Shown: positions 47,235-56,374, counted from the stretch's first letter. The stretch: 64,000 nucleotides of DNA from Shewanella psychromarinicola (GCF_003855155.1 NZ_CP034073.1:930001-994000), one strand, 5' to 3'. A program made the numbers and translations. Notes: generated from the sequence alone by a model not told the origin.

Positions 47235-47924
47235 TTAAACTCGATTATCGCCCACGCCTAACGAAATAACCCGACTGATATGCGCTAAGCTCAATCCTGA
47301 CTCTTGTTGCCATTGATTAAACGCCGCTTGAGTTTGGCGCAACGCGGTTTGCGATGTAAAACCTGCATCAACCACGTTATGGCCAGTTAAATACGCCTGT
47401 ACATCTTGGGTGAGTAAAAAAGTATCTTTGCCCATGGTACGCAGAAAATAAGGCCCAGTATTGCCGCCTAAACGGGTGCCGCGCTTTTTGAGTGTTCGCC
47501 ATAAACCGGTAATATCATCAGTTGGCCACTGGGCGATAAACGCTGCAAAACTTCCGTATTCAGCACTGATGGCTTGTACCATATAAGCGTTATCAACAAT
47601 CGCTTGAGTTTTCTTTTGGTGCCTAATCAATGCAGGATCGCTAGCGCGTTGTTGAATTTGATCAGGTGATAGCATTAGCACCTTCATCGGTTCAAAGTCA
47701 AAAAAGGCTTTTTCGTAAGCGGGCCATTTATTGACCACCACTCGCCACACAAAGCCACTTTGAAACACTTGTTTGCTGAGAGCAGACAATAGAGTGGCAT
47801 CTGAATAATCGCCAATATCATCGGCCGTTAAAGTGTGTGGTAATAATGACTTTACCGCTTCTGGGCCGCCTTTTCGTTCGCAAGCGCGCACCCACATATC
47901 GTTGAACTTTTCTAATGTCGCCAC
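47235..47924 (-). CDS. DNA-3-methyladenine glycosylase I family protein
   Basis: A 229-residue protein of the Tag-type HhH-GPD group. Visible parts are ALSKQVFQSGFVWRVVVNKW (the helix that carries the base-binding residues in Tag), IRHQKKTQAIVDNAYMVQAI, GGNTGPYFLRTMGKDTF and the end of the helical domain. It differs from E. coli Tag in length and in lacking the N-terminal zinc snap CGW, so it belongs to the longer Tag-like branch. Base-excision repair of alkylated DNA is the likely role. It is convergent with tetR, with 17 bases between the stop codons. Confidence 0.8.
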   Translation of the reverse strand: MATLEKFNDMWVRACERKGGPEAVKSLLPHTLTADDIGDYSDATLLSALSKQVFQSGFVWRVVVNKWPAYEKAFFDFEPMKVLMLSPDQIQQRASDPALIRHQKKTQAIVDNAYMVQAISAEYGSFAAFIAQWPTDDITGLWRTLKKRGTRLGGNTGPYFLRTMGKDTFLLTQDVQAYLTGHNVVDAGFTSQTALRQTQAAFNQWQQESGLSLAHISRVISLGVGDNRV

Positions 47925-48059
47925 ACTTCATCCTCACTACCGTATTTATTACACGCCAAAATGCATTACACGCCAATATTCATTCACGTCAACACCGGTC
48001 ACTGATACGTGACTACCTATAATCCAGTTTACTTTGAAGTGTATTTCAATTCTCGGCGA

Positions 48060-48590
48060 TTAAATATTACGTTGTTTTTTAAGCTGTAAAAACTGTTTCC
48101 ATTTAATCACTTCTGCTGGCATTTCAGGCGCATCATTGGTGTAGCCTGCTGCGGTAATTAAGGTTTCAATGGGGACTTGCTTGCCTCGACACATAAACAC
48201 TCCACGTACATGGGCAATGCAATGCAGGCCACGGTCGGTGAGTATGCGATGCTCAATATAAAAGTACTTTTCGTCCCAACCGACAATTTTAGTTTCGATG
48301 GTAAACTTTTCAAACGGTTTGATATCGCGGATATAAGTAAACTCTGCGGCATTGACGATGGGAAACCATTTATTTTTTATAAACGGCTTCATCAAACCTA
48401 TTTCGGCAATCAAATAGGTTCGTGCTAAATCAAAAAAAGCAGGATAGCGAGAGTTAGTTAAATGCAAATTGATGTCGCAATCTAACGGCAAAACACGATA
48501 ATTAATCCGGCTAGAATCTATAAAACCTATTTTTTTACAATGACCTATTCGCCATAAAAACAACCAAATAAAACGAAAATACAGGTTCAT
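48060..48590 (-). CDS. Hot-dog fold thioesterase, THEM6-like
   Basis: A 176-residue acyl-thioesterase-like protein. ATG 48590 is chosen because TAGGAG lies 10 bases upstream; the longer frame would add 13 residues. The first segment MNLYFRFIWLFLWRIGH is hydrophobic and may anchor it to the membrane. The hot-dog region begins at NYRVLPLDCDINLHLTNSRY and continues with EIGLMKPFIKNKWFPIVNAA and FEKFTIETKIVGWDEKYFYI. This is the pattern of the THEM6/YbgC-like 4HBT group. The substrate is unknown. Confidence 0.78.
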   Translation of the reverse strand: MNLYFRFIWLFLWRIGHCKKIGFIDSSRINYRVLPLDCDINLHLTNSRYPAFFDLARTYLIAEIGLMKPFIKNKWFPIVNAAEFTYIRDIKPFEKFTIETKIVGWDEKYFYIEHRILTDRGLHCIAHVRGVFMCRGKQVPIETLITAAGYTNDAPEMPAEVIKWKQFLQLKKQRNI

Positions 48591-48872
48591 GAACAGTTTA
48601 CTCCTAATGTAAGCGCAACAGGCTAACAAAGGTCATACCAGTGAGCAAGCTTGTCCACCTGATTAGACTAATAATACTCCCATGCAGCACTTAACATGAT
48701 TGAGCAATAGTATTGTTCTATTCTCATAAAACAGTTATTAGCAACGCTTTATTACATTAATGCGACCGATCCCCCTTTTCATCTTAATCTGAACTGATTA
48801 CCATAGCGACGCGTACTTTGGTGAGCAACACTTTGAGCTCCCATCCCTTAACGCACACTTATTGTTTTTAAT

Positions 48873-49036
48873 TCTCAGGGCGGGGTGCGATTCCCCACCG
48901 GCGGTATACTTGAAAAAGTGAGCCCGCGAGCGCTCGATTCGTCGAGGTCAGCAGATCTGGTTACTTAGGCCATTACTCTTAAATTAGTCATGCCTAACAG
49001 TCCAGAGCCGACGGTTATAGTCCGGATGAGAGAGAA
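48873..49036 (+). promoter_or_regulatory. FMN riboswitch (RFN element)
   Basis: The conserved FMN-aptamer core is seen: TCTCAGGGCGGGGTGCGATT then CCCCACCGGCGGTA at 48873-48906, and later CAGTCCAGAGCCGACGGT with ATAGTCCGGATGAGAGAGAA to about 49036. The variable stem between (AGCCCGCGAGCGCT) is also typical. It lies 99 bases upstream of ribB and should reduce ribB expression when FMN is abundant, by termination or by hiding the ribosome-binding site; I did not find a clear terminator stem in 49037-49130. Confidence 0.97.
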
Positions 49037-49134
49037 TAAAGATACATCATAAGCCTCGGCTTTTAGGTGCAATTTGTTTTGGATTTATATCCCTCTTTAT
49101 AAGCCCTGATTCTGGTCATTTTAGGAGTACAACC

Positions 49135-49791
49135 ATGAATCAGTTATCACTACTTGCCGAATTTGGCGAACCAATCATGCGTGTCGAAAACGCATTAGCT
49201 GCACTAAGAGAAGGTCGAGGCGTATTGCTTCTAGACGATGAAGACCGCGAAAATGAAGGCGACGTTATTTATTCAGTCGAACATTTAACCACACCTCAAA
49301 TGGCGTTAATGATCCGCGAATGCAGCGGCATTGTGTGTTTATGCTTAACTGACGCTCACGCTAACAAGCTTGAATTGCCACCGATGGTTATTAATAACAA
49401 CAGCGCCAATCAAACCGCATTTACCATCTCCATTGAAGCAAAGCTTGGTGTCACCACGGGTGTATCGGCTCAAGACCGCGTGACCACCATTAAAACCGCG
49501 GCAAACCGCAATGCCAAAGCATCTGACTTAGCCCATCCAGGACATGTGTTCCCATTACGCGCTCGCGCTGGCGGCGTAATGACTCGCCGCGGCCATACCG
49601 AAGGTACAGTCGACTTAATGCAAATGGCCGGATTAATGCCTGCCGGGGTGTTATGTGAACTGACCAACGAAGATGGCACCATGGCTAAAGCACCTGAAAT
49701 TGTCGCTTTTGGCCGTAAGCACAATATGCCAGTACTGACCATTGAAGACATGGTGATGTACCGCAACCAGTACGATTTAAAGCTGGCGTAA
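49135..49791 (+). CDS. ribB: 3,4-dihydroxy-2-butanone-4-phosphate synthase
   Basis: Makes the four-carbon unit of riboflavin from ribulose 5-phosphate. 218 residues, a stand-alone RibB as in E. coli. Active-site blocks are [12 protein letters not shown] (metal and substrate acids), the [20 protein letters not shown] loop, and [20 protein letters not shown]. The gene follows the FMN riboswitch, and a terminator lies 69 bases after the stop. The riboswitch ties its expression to cellular FMN. Other riboflavin genes must be elsewhere. Confidence 0.97.
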   Translation: MNQLSLLAEFGEPIMRVENALAALREGRGVLLLDDEDRENEGDVIYSVEHLTTPQMALMIRECSGIVCLCLTDAHANKLELPPMVINNNSANQTAFTISIEAKLGVTTGVSAQDRVTTIKTAANRNAKASDLAHPGHVFPLRARAGGVMTRRGHTEGTVDLMQMAGLMPAGVLCELTNEDGTMAKAPEIVAFGRKHNMPVLTIEDMVMYRNQYDLKLA

Positions 49792-49859
49792 TATGTTACC
49801 AAGACGTCATTCATAACCAGACATTTATCTGCTGTGAATGAATATGGAATAACACGATT

Positions 49860-49886
49860 AAGAGGTGCAAAGCACCTCTTTTTTTA
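49860..49886 (+). terminator. Intrinsic terminator of ribB
   Basis: AAGAGGTGC and GCACCTCTT form a perfect 9-bp stem with a three-base loop, followed by TTTTT. Confidence 0.92.
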
Positions 49887-50150
49887 TGTTTGAAATCATG
49901 GCATTTATAGAAAATAAAGCAATATGGGTTAATTCTTGTGTGATTCGCTATTTGCCATCCATGACCGCGCTGCCGTTTCCCCTTCACTTTCCATAAGTCA
50001 CCGCCGCACCACCTCAAATTTTAACTCAACGAGTATGCTTAGGGCATGCAACGCTTTACATTGCAGATTTAAAAAAGCAGGATAAATAATCTCAATCGTT
50101 TTCCTCACCGATCCCTTTGAGAATTAGCCAATATGAAATAAAGGACGCTA

Positions 50151-50414
50151 ATGAGTAAATGGAATACGACCAGCACACTATCTCTTTACTTAACGCTAAT
50201 TTGCTCCAGTGCAGTAGCCAGTTTTCTGAAATATTCTTTGGAAGATAGCTTCACTGGTTTATCGGACTTACCGGGTATTGTTGATATCGGTATTTATGCC
50301 GCCCTAATGACAGCGCTTTATTATTTTTTTGCTCAACTTTTTAACTGGTTGTACTCTGAAGTACAGAAAAATGACGACGGAAATTCAACTGAGGATAATA
50401 AATTGGGCAGGTAA
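50151..50414 (+). CDS. Small two-helix membrane protein of unknown function
   Basis: An 87-residue protein with two likely transmembrane segments (LSLYLTLICSSAVASFL and IGIYAALMTALYYFFAQLF) and a charged C-terminus (VQKNDDGNSTEDNK). I recognise no family. The stop lies two bases before the next ATG, so it is co-transcribed with the DUF3703 gene. An AAAGGACG ribosome-binding site precedes the ATG. Confidence 0.65.
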   Translation: MSKWNTTSTLSLYLTLICSSAVASFLKYSLEDSFTGLSDLPGIVDIGIYAALMTALYYFFAQLFNWLYSEVQKNDDGNSTEDNKLGR

Positions 50415-50416
50415 CA

Positions 50417-50788
50417 ATGAATAATTTTACCAAAAATATCACCCCTTACGTGCAAGAGCAGTTATCTAAAGCAGATCAATCCGACCGTTTAGGCGATGTT
50501 GCAGATTCATTTGTTTACCTTGAGAATGCCCACGTGCTTGGGCAAGAATCAACCTATTGGCATATAAAAGTGCATTATTTAATGCTGCGTTGGGCGATAA
50601 AACAGCGTGATATTAACGAAGCCATCGGCCAAATTATTCGGATCATTGGGGCGGCTTTATTAACTGCAATAAAAGGCGTACCAATGGGGAATACTGGCGG
50701 TAGTAATGTTAGCCCTGTAAAAGTTATGCCCATTAAGCCAGAGCATGCCGAAATCATAGCGAAAGTAAAAAAAACGATATCTCACTAG
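50417..50788 (+). CDS. DUF3703 family protein
   Basis: A 123-residue protein of the DUF3703 family, characterised by an amphipathic helical start with LENAHVLGQESTYWHIKVHY and MLRWAIKQRD, and GNTGGSNVSPVKVMPI near the end. Its function is unknown; relatives often sit near oxidative-stress or metal-related genes. There is no membrane segment of its own. It lies two bases after the small membrane protein gene and is probably coupled to it. Confidence 0.8.
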   Translation: MNNFTKNITPYVQEQLSKADQSDRLGDVADSFVYLENAHVLGQESTYWHIKVHYLMLRWAIKQRDINEAIGQIIRIIGAALLTAIKGVPMGNTGGSNVSPVKVMPIKPEHAEIIAKVKKTISH

Positions 50789-50909
50789 CTAGAAAGATTA
50801 ACAGATGCCCTAGTTTAATCATCCTGTATAACGACCTAAAGAATGATAAATCCATCACTAGGTATACAAAGACAGTTTTCAACTTTAAACATGATATATG
50901 GGGGTTCAC

Positions 50910-51296
50910 ATGAAACGAGTCACAGGTATCGGCGGCATATTTTTTAAAGCAAAAGATGCACCTGCATTGCAGGCTTGGTACAAGCGTCATCTCGGCATTG
51001 ACGTTCAAGAATGGGGCGGCACTGCTTTTTCTTGGACCGACTCAAATGACAAGCCCGTAGGTGGAACCACTATCTGGGCCGTGAGTTCAGAGAAAAGCTA
51101 CCAATTTGCCCCAAGCCAAGCCCCATTTATGATCAACTACCGCGTTGAAGACCTTCACGCTGTCGTCGCAGCCCTCAAAGCAGAAGGCTGTAATGTCCTC
51201 GATAAAATAGATGAATCTGAATACGGCAAATTCGCGTGGGTAATCGATCCAGAAGGGAACAAAGTCGAGTTGTGGCAACCACCTTGGGGTCAGTAG
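50910..51296 (+). CDS. VOC family (glyoxalase-like) protein
   Basis: A 128-residue vicinal-oxygen-chelate protein. ATG 50910 is preferred because GGGGG lies 5 bases upstream; a GTG-like start at 50898 would add four residues. The fold shows two beta-alpha-beta-beta-beta modules with ITGIGGIFFKAKDAPAL-like start (VTGIGGIFFKAKDAPAL), WYKRHLGIDVQEWGGTAFSW, FMINYRVEDLHAVVAALKAE and WVIDPEGNKVELWQPP. Family members include glyoxalases, dioxygenases and resistance proteins; the metal residues here (GIGG without an N-terminal His, Glu in KVELWQ) are not enough to name a reaction. It is probably monocistronic. Confidence 0.8.
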   Translation: MKRVTGIGGIFFKAKDAPALQAWYKRHLGIDVQEWGGTAFSWTDSNDKPVGGTTIWAVSSEKSYQFAPSQAPFMINYRVEDLHAVVAALKAEGCNVLDKIDESEYGKFAWVIDPEGNKVELWQPPWGQ

Positions 51297-51342
51297 CTGC
51301 ACTTTTAACATCCATGTGAAATTAACTTGGATACAAACTAAA

Positions 51343-52206
51343 TCACAATGCAGTAATAAACGTCTGATACTGACTCATGGTATTGGCATCGTCTAACATG
51401 CCTTGATGGCCAACGTTGGGCACCATAATTAACTGCTTATTGGCTGACTGACTAGCTACAAACAGTTTTTCAGACAGTTCAGGCGGGACTTCTTCATCAT
51501 CTTCTGCCGCAATCACCAATAATGGCCCTTGATAATATTGCGCTACCACTTGCTTATTATCTGTTTTACGAAAATCATCAGGCATTTCCAAACTCATAAA
51601 CGGTGCCATATACCAAGGTGTTTTTTCATCAACCCAGTCGTCGGCATTAGTTGCTGAACCGTGTAAAACCAGCGCATCTATTTTATTATTTTTTGCTAAA
51701 TCAGCGGCAATAAAACTGCCTAGTGAGTAACCGTGCAATATCACTTTTTCAGGCTGATATTGCTGATGTAAATAATCCAGTTGTTGCTGTGCATCTGCAA
51801 TAATATTGTTAATGCTTGGTTGGCCTTCACTTGCCCCTAATCCACGGCGATCCATCACTAAAATGTCGGTATTGAGCGTTGATAATGTGCTAAGTACCGA
51901 CAGGCCATGTGGTTCGATTTTCATACCGTTGCCTTGATAAAAGACCAAGGTTGTAAGGCTATTGGGGTTATCGATATAAAAACCATTTAACTTAACGTGA
52001 TCACTTGCCTCTAAGCTGAGTTGGGTAATCAAATGATTAGGCATCGCCTGCTGTAATTGTTGAGTAAACTCAGCGGTAAAGGCTGCGGGGACTTCATCGC
52101 TGGCAATAAAGGTGCTTTCACTTAGGCGCATAGTACAGGCTGAAGTCATTAGTATTGTGGTGCCTATCATTGCACCTGTAGTGATTTTTTTTAGCAAACC
52201 TTGCAT
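51343..52206 (-). CDS. Exported alpha/beta hydrolase, probable lipoprotein
   Basis: A 287-residue alpha/beta hydrolase. The N-terminus has a hydrophobic signal and TSACTM, so Cys24 is a possible lipid site. The nucleophile elbow is VILHGYSLGSFIAADLA. The oxyanion and acid regions fit LVFYQGNGMKIEPHG and VIAAEDDEEVPPELSEKL, and the base His in PNVGHQGMLDD. Substrate unknown. It follows the XRE gene by 15 bases, so it forms the last gene of a three-gene operon with the DUF2975 and XRE genes. Confidence 0.8.
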   Translation of the reverse strand: MQGLLKKITTGAMIGTTILMTSACTMRLSESTFIASDEVPAAFTAEFTQQLQQAMPNHLITQLSLEASDHVKLNGFYIDNPNSLTTLVFYQGNGMKIEPHGLSVLSTLSTLNTDILVMDRRGLGASEGQPSINNIIADAQQQLDYLHQQYQPEKVILHGYSLGSFIAADLAKNNKIDALVLHGSATNADDWVDEKTPWYMAPFMSLEMPDDFRKTDNKQVVAQYYQGPLLVIAAEDDEEVPPELSEKLFVASQSANKQLIMVPNVGHQGMLDDANTMSQYQTFITAL

Positions 52207-52221
52207 GTCATCTTCCTTAAT

Positions 52222-52431
52222 TTATTCATCGTCCTTGTGGACTAAAATGTCACCTGGCGAGCATTGTAAATGCCGACAAATAGCGTCTAGAGTCGAAAAT
52301 CGAATGGCTTTTGCGCGGCCACTTCTAAGCACTGACAAATTTTGAGGGGTTATACCTATCAATTCTGCCAATTCAGTGGACTTCATTTTTCGCCTTGCCA
52401 ACATCACATCCAGCTCAATAATTATGGCCAT
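52222..52431 (-). CDS. XRE-family regulator, YozG type
   Basis: A 69-residue helix-turn-helix protein with a single Cro/C1 domain: MLARRKMKSTELAELIGITP then QNLSVLRSGRAKAIRFSTLD and AICRHLQCSPGDIL. This short form commonly pairs with a DUF2975 membrane protein. The start shares its A with the preceding stop codon (TAATG). It may sense the membrane partner or act as a local repressor, but the mechanism is unknown. Confidence 0.85.
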   Translation of the reverse strand: MAIIIELDVMLARRKMKSTELAELIGITPQNLSVLRSGRAKAIRFSTLDAICRHLQCSPGDILVHKDDE

Positions 52432-53006
52432 TAAATTGTCAACTCCACCTCTTCTTGAAGCTCAGTTGCATGCTTCATTACCCATGCCACACAGTAAAAA
52501 ATCATTCCGAAAAGTGCATACTTTAACTCTTGGCTGCCAAGGCTAAAATAAACAGGTACCGCACTTGATGTACCGCTAAAGTGCAATGTAAATGCGATGA
52601 TCATCGGGTAAAAAAGGCTGAGTAAAATCCAGACTAAAAATACCAAGGCAATACGGCTCAAGCAGCGGAAGTTACTTGGGGTAAACACATGACCTTGCTG
52701 ATACAGCCCAAAAAGTTGGTAGAGAAAATAGTAAATAAACAGGTAAGGTAGAATTTCAACACTGCCCAGAATGATCCCCGGATGAAATCCCGCATCATAA
52801 AGGCTTTGAGCGAGTGCTTGCCAAGGTGTACCAAAGTCGACCGCTAGATAACTACTAAACCAACCCCACCAGTCAATCGTTAACACATACTCGCCCGCTT
52901 GGAATTTTCCGAACACCATAGTGCCGCTATAACTAGTGACTTGTAATAAAGCTAAAAATACAATCAGCAATTTAATCCATTTACTTAACGAGACAATTCT
53001 ATCCAT
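52431..53006 (-). CDS. DUF2975 family membrane protein
   Basis: A 191-residue protein with four or so membrane helices (for example LLIVFLALLQVTSYSGTMVF, ILPYLFIYYFLYQLFGLY and IALVFLVWILLSLFYPMII). The layout, followed by a YozG-like XRE gene, is the usual DUF2975/HTH pair. Function unknown. It is the first gene of the XRE/hydrolase operon. The start at 53006 follows the usual family length. Confidence 0.83.
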   Translation of the reverse strand: MDRIVSLSKWIKLLIVFLALLQVTSYSGTMVFGKFQAGEYVLTIDWWGWFSSYLAVDFGTPWQALAQSLYDAGFHPGIILGSVEILPYLFIYYFLYQLFGLYQQGHVFTPSNFRCLSRIALVFLVWILLSLFYPMIIAFTLHFSGTSSAVPVYFSLGSQELKYALFGMIFYCVAWVMKHATELQEEVELTI

Positions 53007-53336
53007 GATTATTCTAAGCTGGTTAATGTTAAAGCAAAGTTAACACACAAACCCTTTACCAGCAATAAATTATCGATAAACGATACTTTTTGACTATTAA
53101 TATCTATTGGGCACAGCCAAATCATTTGTTTGAATCACCATTAAAGGCTATCGTATTAAATGACGAAAGTGCCTATATGGTTGATTAAAAATGAGTGACA
53201 TAATTTCGTTGATAATATTCAAAAGTCTCTATCAGATAGCCTTGTTTCACATCAGCAGCACATAAGAGTAAAGTCAGCAAATCGCTATAATAAAAGCTTT
53301 TTAACAGATAGATAATTAGTGACGCAAGGGGCCATT
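53007..53336. other. Divergent intergenic region, DUF2975 / MerR
   Basis: About 330 bases with no gene. It should hold promoters for both divergent operons. No terminator or clear palindromic operator was found. Confidence 0.3.
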
Positions 53337-53693
53337 ATGAACATGAAAGCGTTCTCGACGTTAGTCGGATTATCAGCTTATACACTGCGTTATTATGAGA
53401 AAGTCGGTTTACTCAACAATATTCAGCGCAATAGCAGTGGCCATCGAGCCTATACAAGCAAAGACTTGGAATGGGTTAATTTTGTCAAACGCCTCAAAGA
53501 TACCGGTATGCCTTTAGCCGAAATCCAACAATACGCCCTATTACGAGAGTTAGGTTCAAGTACAGTGTTAGACCGCCAACAACTACTTGAGCGTCACAAA
53601 GACCAGTTGCAAGCTCACATTGAACGACAGAAAAATCATTTACTGGCGCTAGAAAGCAAAATTAGTTTGTATAAAGCCAATAAAGTCAGTTGA
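53337..53693 (+). CDS. MerR family regulator
   Basis: A 118-residue regulator. ATG 53337 follows AAGGGG by 7 bases; an earlier GTG (53319) is less likely. The N-terminal winged-helix DNA-binding domain reads MNMKAFSTLVGLSAYTLRYY then EKVGLLNNIQRNSSGHRAYT, a standard MerR motif, and continues with LEWVNFVKRLKDTGMPLAEI. A coiled-coil helix follows (about 80-115). No metal-binding cysteines are present, which fits the AdhR/NmlR-like branch. The target promoter overlaps its own stop codon (53690-53720). Confidence 0.93.
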   Translation: MNMKAFSTLVGLSAYTLRYYEKVGLLNNIQRNSSGHRAYTSKDLEWVNFVKRLKDTGMPLAEIQQYALLRELGSSTVLDRQQLLERHKDQLQAHIERQKNHLLALESKISLYKANKVS

Positions 53694-53720
53694 CTTAGAG
53701 TTAACTCTAACTTGTAAGGT
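53690..53720 (+). promoter_or_regulatory. MerR-type promoter with 19-bp spacer
   Basis: TTGACT (53690-53695) as -35 and TAAGGT (53715-53720) as -10 are separated by exactly 19 bases. The spacer contains the palindrome TTAGAGTTAACTCTAA (53695-53710). Long spacers with a central dyad are the signature of promoters that MerR-family activators bind and distort. The -35 box overlaps the merR stop codon. It should drive the next gene. Confidence 0.85.
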
Positions 53721-53751
53721 GTGACTTCTACTTATCGATAGGAGTACATCA

Positions 53752-54129
53752 ATGCCAAACTCAAGATTCACTTTAGGCTTGGAGCAGTTGTCAAAAATTG
53801 ACGGCGAAGCGGGTCACAATGTAATCGAAAGCCTGCAAGATATTTGTCCTGACTTAGCCCGCTTTACTATTGAATATCCATTTGGCGATATCTATAGCCG
53901 ACAAGCATTAGATGTAAAGTCACGAGAAATAGCCACCGTTGCCGCGCTAACCGCCTTGGGTAATTGTAGGCCTCAGCTCAAGGTTCATTTGAATGCGGCT
54001 TTGAATGTTGGATGCAGCGAAGATGAAGTAAAAGAAGTACTGTTACAAATGTCAGTTTATGCAGGCTTCCCGGCGGCGTTAAATGGTATGTTTGCGTTTA
54101 AAGAAGTCCTTCAAGAGCGACAGGCATAA
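53752..54129 (+). CDS. Carboxymuconolactone decarboxylase-like protein
   Basis: A 125-residue protein of the CMD/AhpD-like superfamily, with the start FTLGLEQLSKIDGEAGHNVI, the core LDVKSREIATVAALTALGNC then RPQLKVHLNAALNVGCSEDE, and VKEVLLQMSVYAGFPAALNG. The CxxC redox pair of AhpD is absent, so decarboxylase or another role is likelier; the family is mixed. It directly follows the MerR-type promoter and is probably the main target of that regulator. An AGGAG site lies a few bases before the ATG. A terminator follows. Confidence 0.88.
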   Translation: MPNSRFTLGLEQLSKIDGEAGHNVIESLQDICPDLARFTIEYPFGDIYSRQALDVKSREIATVAALTALGNCRPQLKVHLNAALNVGCSEDEVKEVLLQMSVYAGFPAALNGMFAFKEVLQERQA

Positions 54130-54207
54130 CAAATGACAAATAAGGCTTAACAGGCAACGAATATCGCTCTACATTATTTGAGTATATAAGTCTTAAAAAT
54201 AAGTAAA

Positions 54208-54236
54208 AAAAAGCATAAACCGAGGTTTATGCTTTT
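54208..54236. terminator. Bidirectional terminator between CMD gene and prlC
   Basis: AAAAAGCATAAACC (54208-54221) pairs with GGTTTATGCTTTT (54224-54236) around a two-base centre, with A- and T-runs on the two sides, between convergent genes. The very small loop may open one or two base pairs. Confidence 0.85.
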
Positions 54237-54264
54237 AACGTTTTAACGATGTTTATTCGCAGGT

Positions 54265-56304
54265 TTACACCGCAATACCGCTGTGGCGCAATAACGCATC
54301 GGTATTGGGTTCACGGCCCATAAAGCGTTTAAACAACTCCATAGGCTCTTCGCTGCCGCCCATTTCAAGAATATTGTTTAAGAAGCTCTTACCCGTTTCG
54401 GAGTTGAAAATACCCTCGACTTCAAAACGCGAGAACGCATCGGCCGATAACACTTCTGCCCATTTATAGCTGTAATAACCTGCGGCATAACCACCGGCAA
54501 AAATATGCGCAAAACCATGTTGAAAACGATTAAAGCTTGGCGGGGTTAATACCGCAATTTGGCTACGTACTTCATCTAAAATACCTTGAATGTCGACGCC
54601 TTTAGCTGGGTCAAATTCATGGTGCATTCTAAAATCGAACAATGAAAGCTCAAGCTGACGCACCATCATCATGCCTGAATGGAAGTTTTTGGCGGCTAAC
54701 ATTTTATCAAGTAGCACTTTAGGTAATGGCTCGCCTGTTTCATAGTGGCCAGATATTTCCGCTAACGCTTCTTCTTGCCAGCACCAGTTTTCCATAAATT
54801 GACTTGGTAGCTCTACTGCATCCCAAGGCACACCATTAATACCCGACACGCCGCCCACATCGACTTTGGTTAGCATGTGGTGAATGCCATGGCCAAACTC
54901 ATGGAACAAGGTGGTGACTTCGTCATGGGTAAAGAGTGCTGGTTTGCCATCAACAGGGCCGTTAAAGTTACAGGTTAAATACGCCACTGGCTTTTGCAGA
55001 CCAGTGCTCGTCACACGGCGACCACGACAATCGTCCATCCATGCACCGCCACGCTTACCGCTGCGAGCATATAAATCTAAATAAAAGCTACCACGATGTG
55101 TTTTTTGATCGTCAAAAATATCAAAGAAACGCACATCTTTATGCCAAGTATCTACGCCTTTTTGTTCACTGATGGATAAGCCAAATAAGCGGTTTACCGT
55201 GTAAAATAAGCCTGACAAGACTTTGTCTTCAGGAAAGTACGGACGCAATATCTCTTGCGACACTTCATATTTGTACTGCTGCAGTTTTTCAGCGTAAAAG
55301 CTTAAGTCCCATGACGCCATTTCGGTCACCTGGTAATGCTCTTTAGCAAAGGCACGCAGTTCGGCTAATTCAGTTGCCGCTTGGTCTTTAGAACGCTCAC
55401 CTAACTCGTTTAAAAAGCCTAATACTTGCGCTGGGTTTTCTGCCATTTTGGTGGCTAACGATTTATCTGCGTAGCTGGCAAAACCGAGTAAATTAGCTAA
55501 CTCGTGACGCAGTGCCACAATTTCATTCATGTTATTGGTGTTATCAAACTCACCGGCATTTGGGCCTTGATCAGACGCGCGAGTGACAAATGCACGATAA
55601 CACTCTTCGCGTAACTCACGGTTTTCGCTGTAGGTCATTACAGGCAAGTAAGACGGAAAATCGAGGGTAAATAACCAGCCCTTCTGCTCTTTGGCGTCGG
55701 CCATTGCTTTGGCGGCGGCGATGGCTGACTCAGGTAAACCCGCTAAGTCCGCTTCGTCGGTGATAAGCTTAGTCCACGCTTCTGTTGCGTCTAGCAGTTG
55801 GTTAGAAAAGTTGCTTGTGAGTTCCGATAAGCGTTTAACAATTTCGCCATAGCGTGCTTTTTGGCTGTCATCTAAGCCAATACCTGATAATTCAAAGTCA
55901 AGTAAGCTTTGTTCGATCAGCATTTTTTGCGCTTGAGTTAACTGGGCAAAATCTGCCGATTCATGGATCGATTTATACGCCTCGTACAAGCCCTGATGCT
56001 GACCCACATAAGTGCCATAATCAGACAAAAGCGGTAAACAAGCATCGTGAGCATCGCGTAATTCATCACTACTGATCACCGAGTTCATGTGTGACACCGG
56101 CGACCAAACTTTACTTAATTCATCATCGACTTCTTCAAGAGGCTCAATCAGATTATCCCAAGTGTATTGGCTATTTTTTGCTAATAGTACTTCAATGGTC
56201 TCACGACATTTGGCAATGCCTTGCTCAACCGCAGGCTGAATGTGTTCAGGTTTGATTTTTGAAAATTCTGGTAATTCTGCGCTACTTAGCAATGGATTGC
56301 TCAT
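54265..56304 (-). CDS. prlC: Oligopeptidase A (PrlC)
   Basis: M3 family zinc metallopeptidase that degrades short peptides, including signal-peptide remnants, in the cytoplasm. ATG 56304 follows GAGGAATCT and gives 679 residues, the E. coli length; the longer frame would add 17. The zinc motif HExxH is in FTHDEVTTLFHEFGHGIHHM. C-terminal blocks are PSQFMENWCW and FARFQHGFAHIFAGGYAAGY-like (FNRFQHGFAHIFAGGYAAGY), then YSYKWAEVLSADAFSRFE, which are typical of PrlC. Monocistronic as far as can be seen; ends at a shared terminator. Confidence 0.96.
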   Translation of the reverse strand: MSNPLLSSAELPEFSKIKPEHIQPAVEQGIAKCRETIEVLLAKNSQYTWDNLIEPLEEVDDELSKVWSPVSHMNSVISSDELRDAHDACLPLLSDYGTYVGQHQGLYEAYKSIHESADFAQLTQAQKMLIEQSLLDFELSGIGLDDSQKARYGEIVKRLSELTSNFSNQLLDATEAWTKLITDEADLAGLPESAIAAAKAMADAKEQKGWLFTLDFPSYLPVMTYSENRELREECYRAFVTRASDQGPNAGEFDNTNNMNEIVALRHELANLLGFASYADKSLATKMAENPAQVLGFLNELGERSKDQAATELAELRAFAKEHYQVTEMASWDLSFYAEKLQQYKYEVSQEILRPYFPEDKVLSGLFYTVNRLFGLSISEQKGVDTWHKDVRFFDIFDDQKTHRGSFYLDLYARSGKRGGAWMDDCRGRRVTSTGLQKPVAYLTCNFNGPVDGKPALFTHDEVTTLFHEFGHGIHHMLTKVDVGGVSGINGVPWDAVELPSQFMENWCWQEEALAEISGHYETGEPLPKVLLDKMLAAKNFHSGMMMVRQLELSLFDFRMHHEFDPAKGVDIQGILDEVRSQIAVLTPPSFNRFQHGFAHIFAGGYAAGYYSYKWAEVLSADAFSRFEVEGIFNSETGKSFLNNILEMGGSEEPMELFKRFMGREPNTDALLRHSGIAV

Positions 56305-56374
56305 AAAGATTCCTCGAGATATTTCGCGTGAGTATTTAGCTCGTAAGTATCCCAATTATATTGGGCTTATTTAT

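Noticed and set aside
47235..47924. Assignment as standard Tag (tag)
   Set aside because: The zinc-snap start of E. coli Tag is missing and the protein is longer; only the family is claimed.
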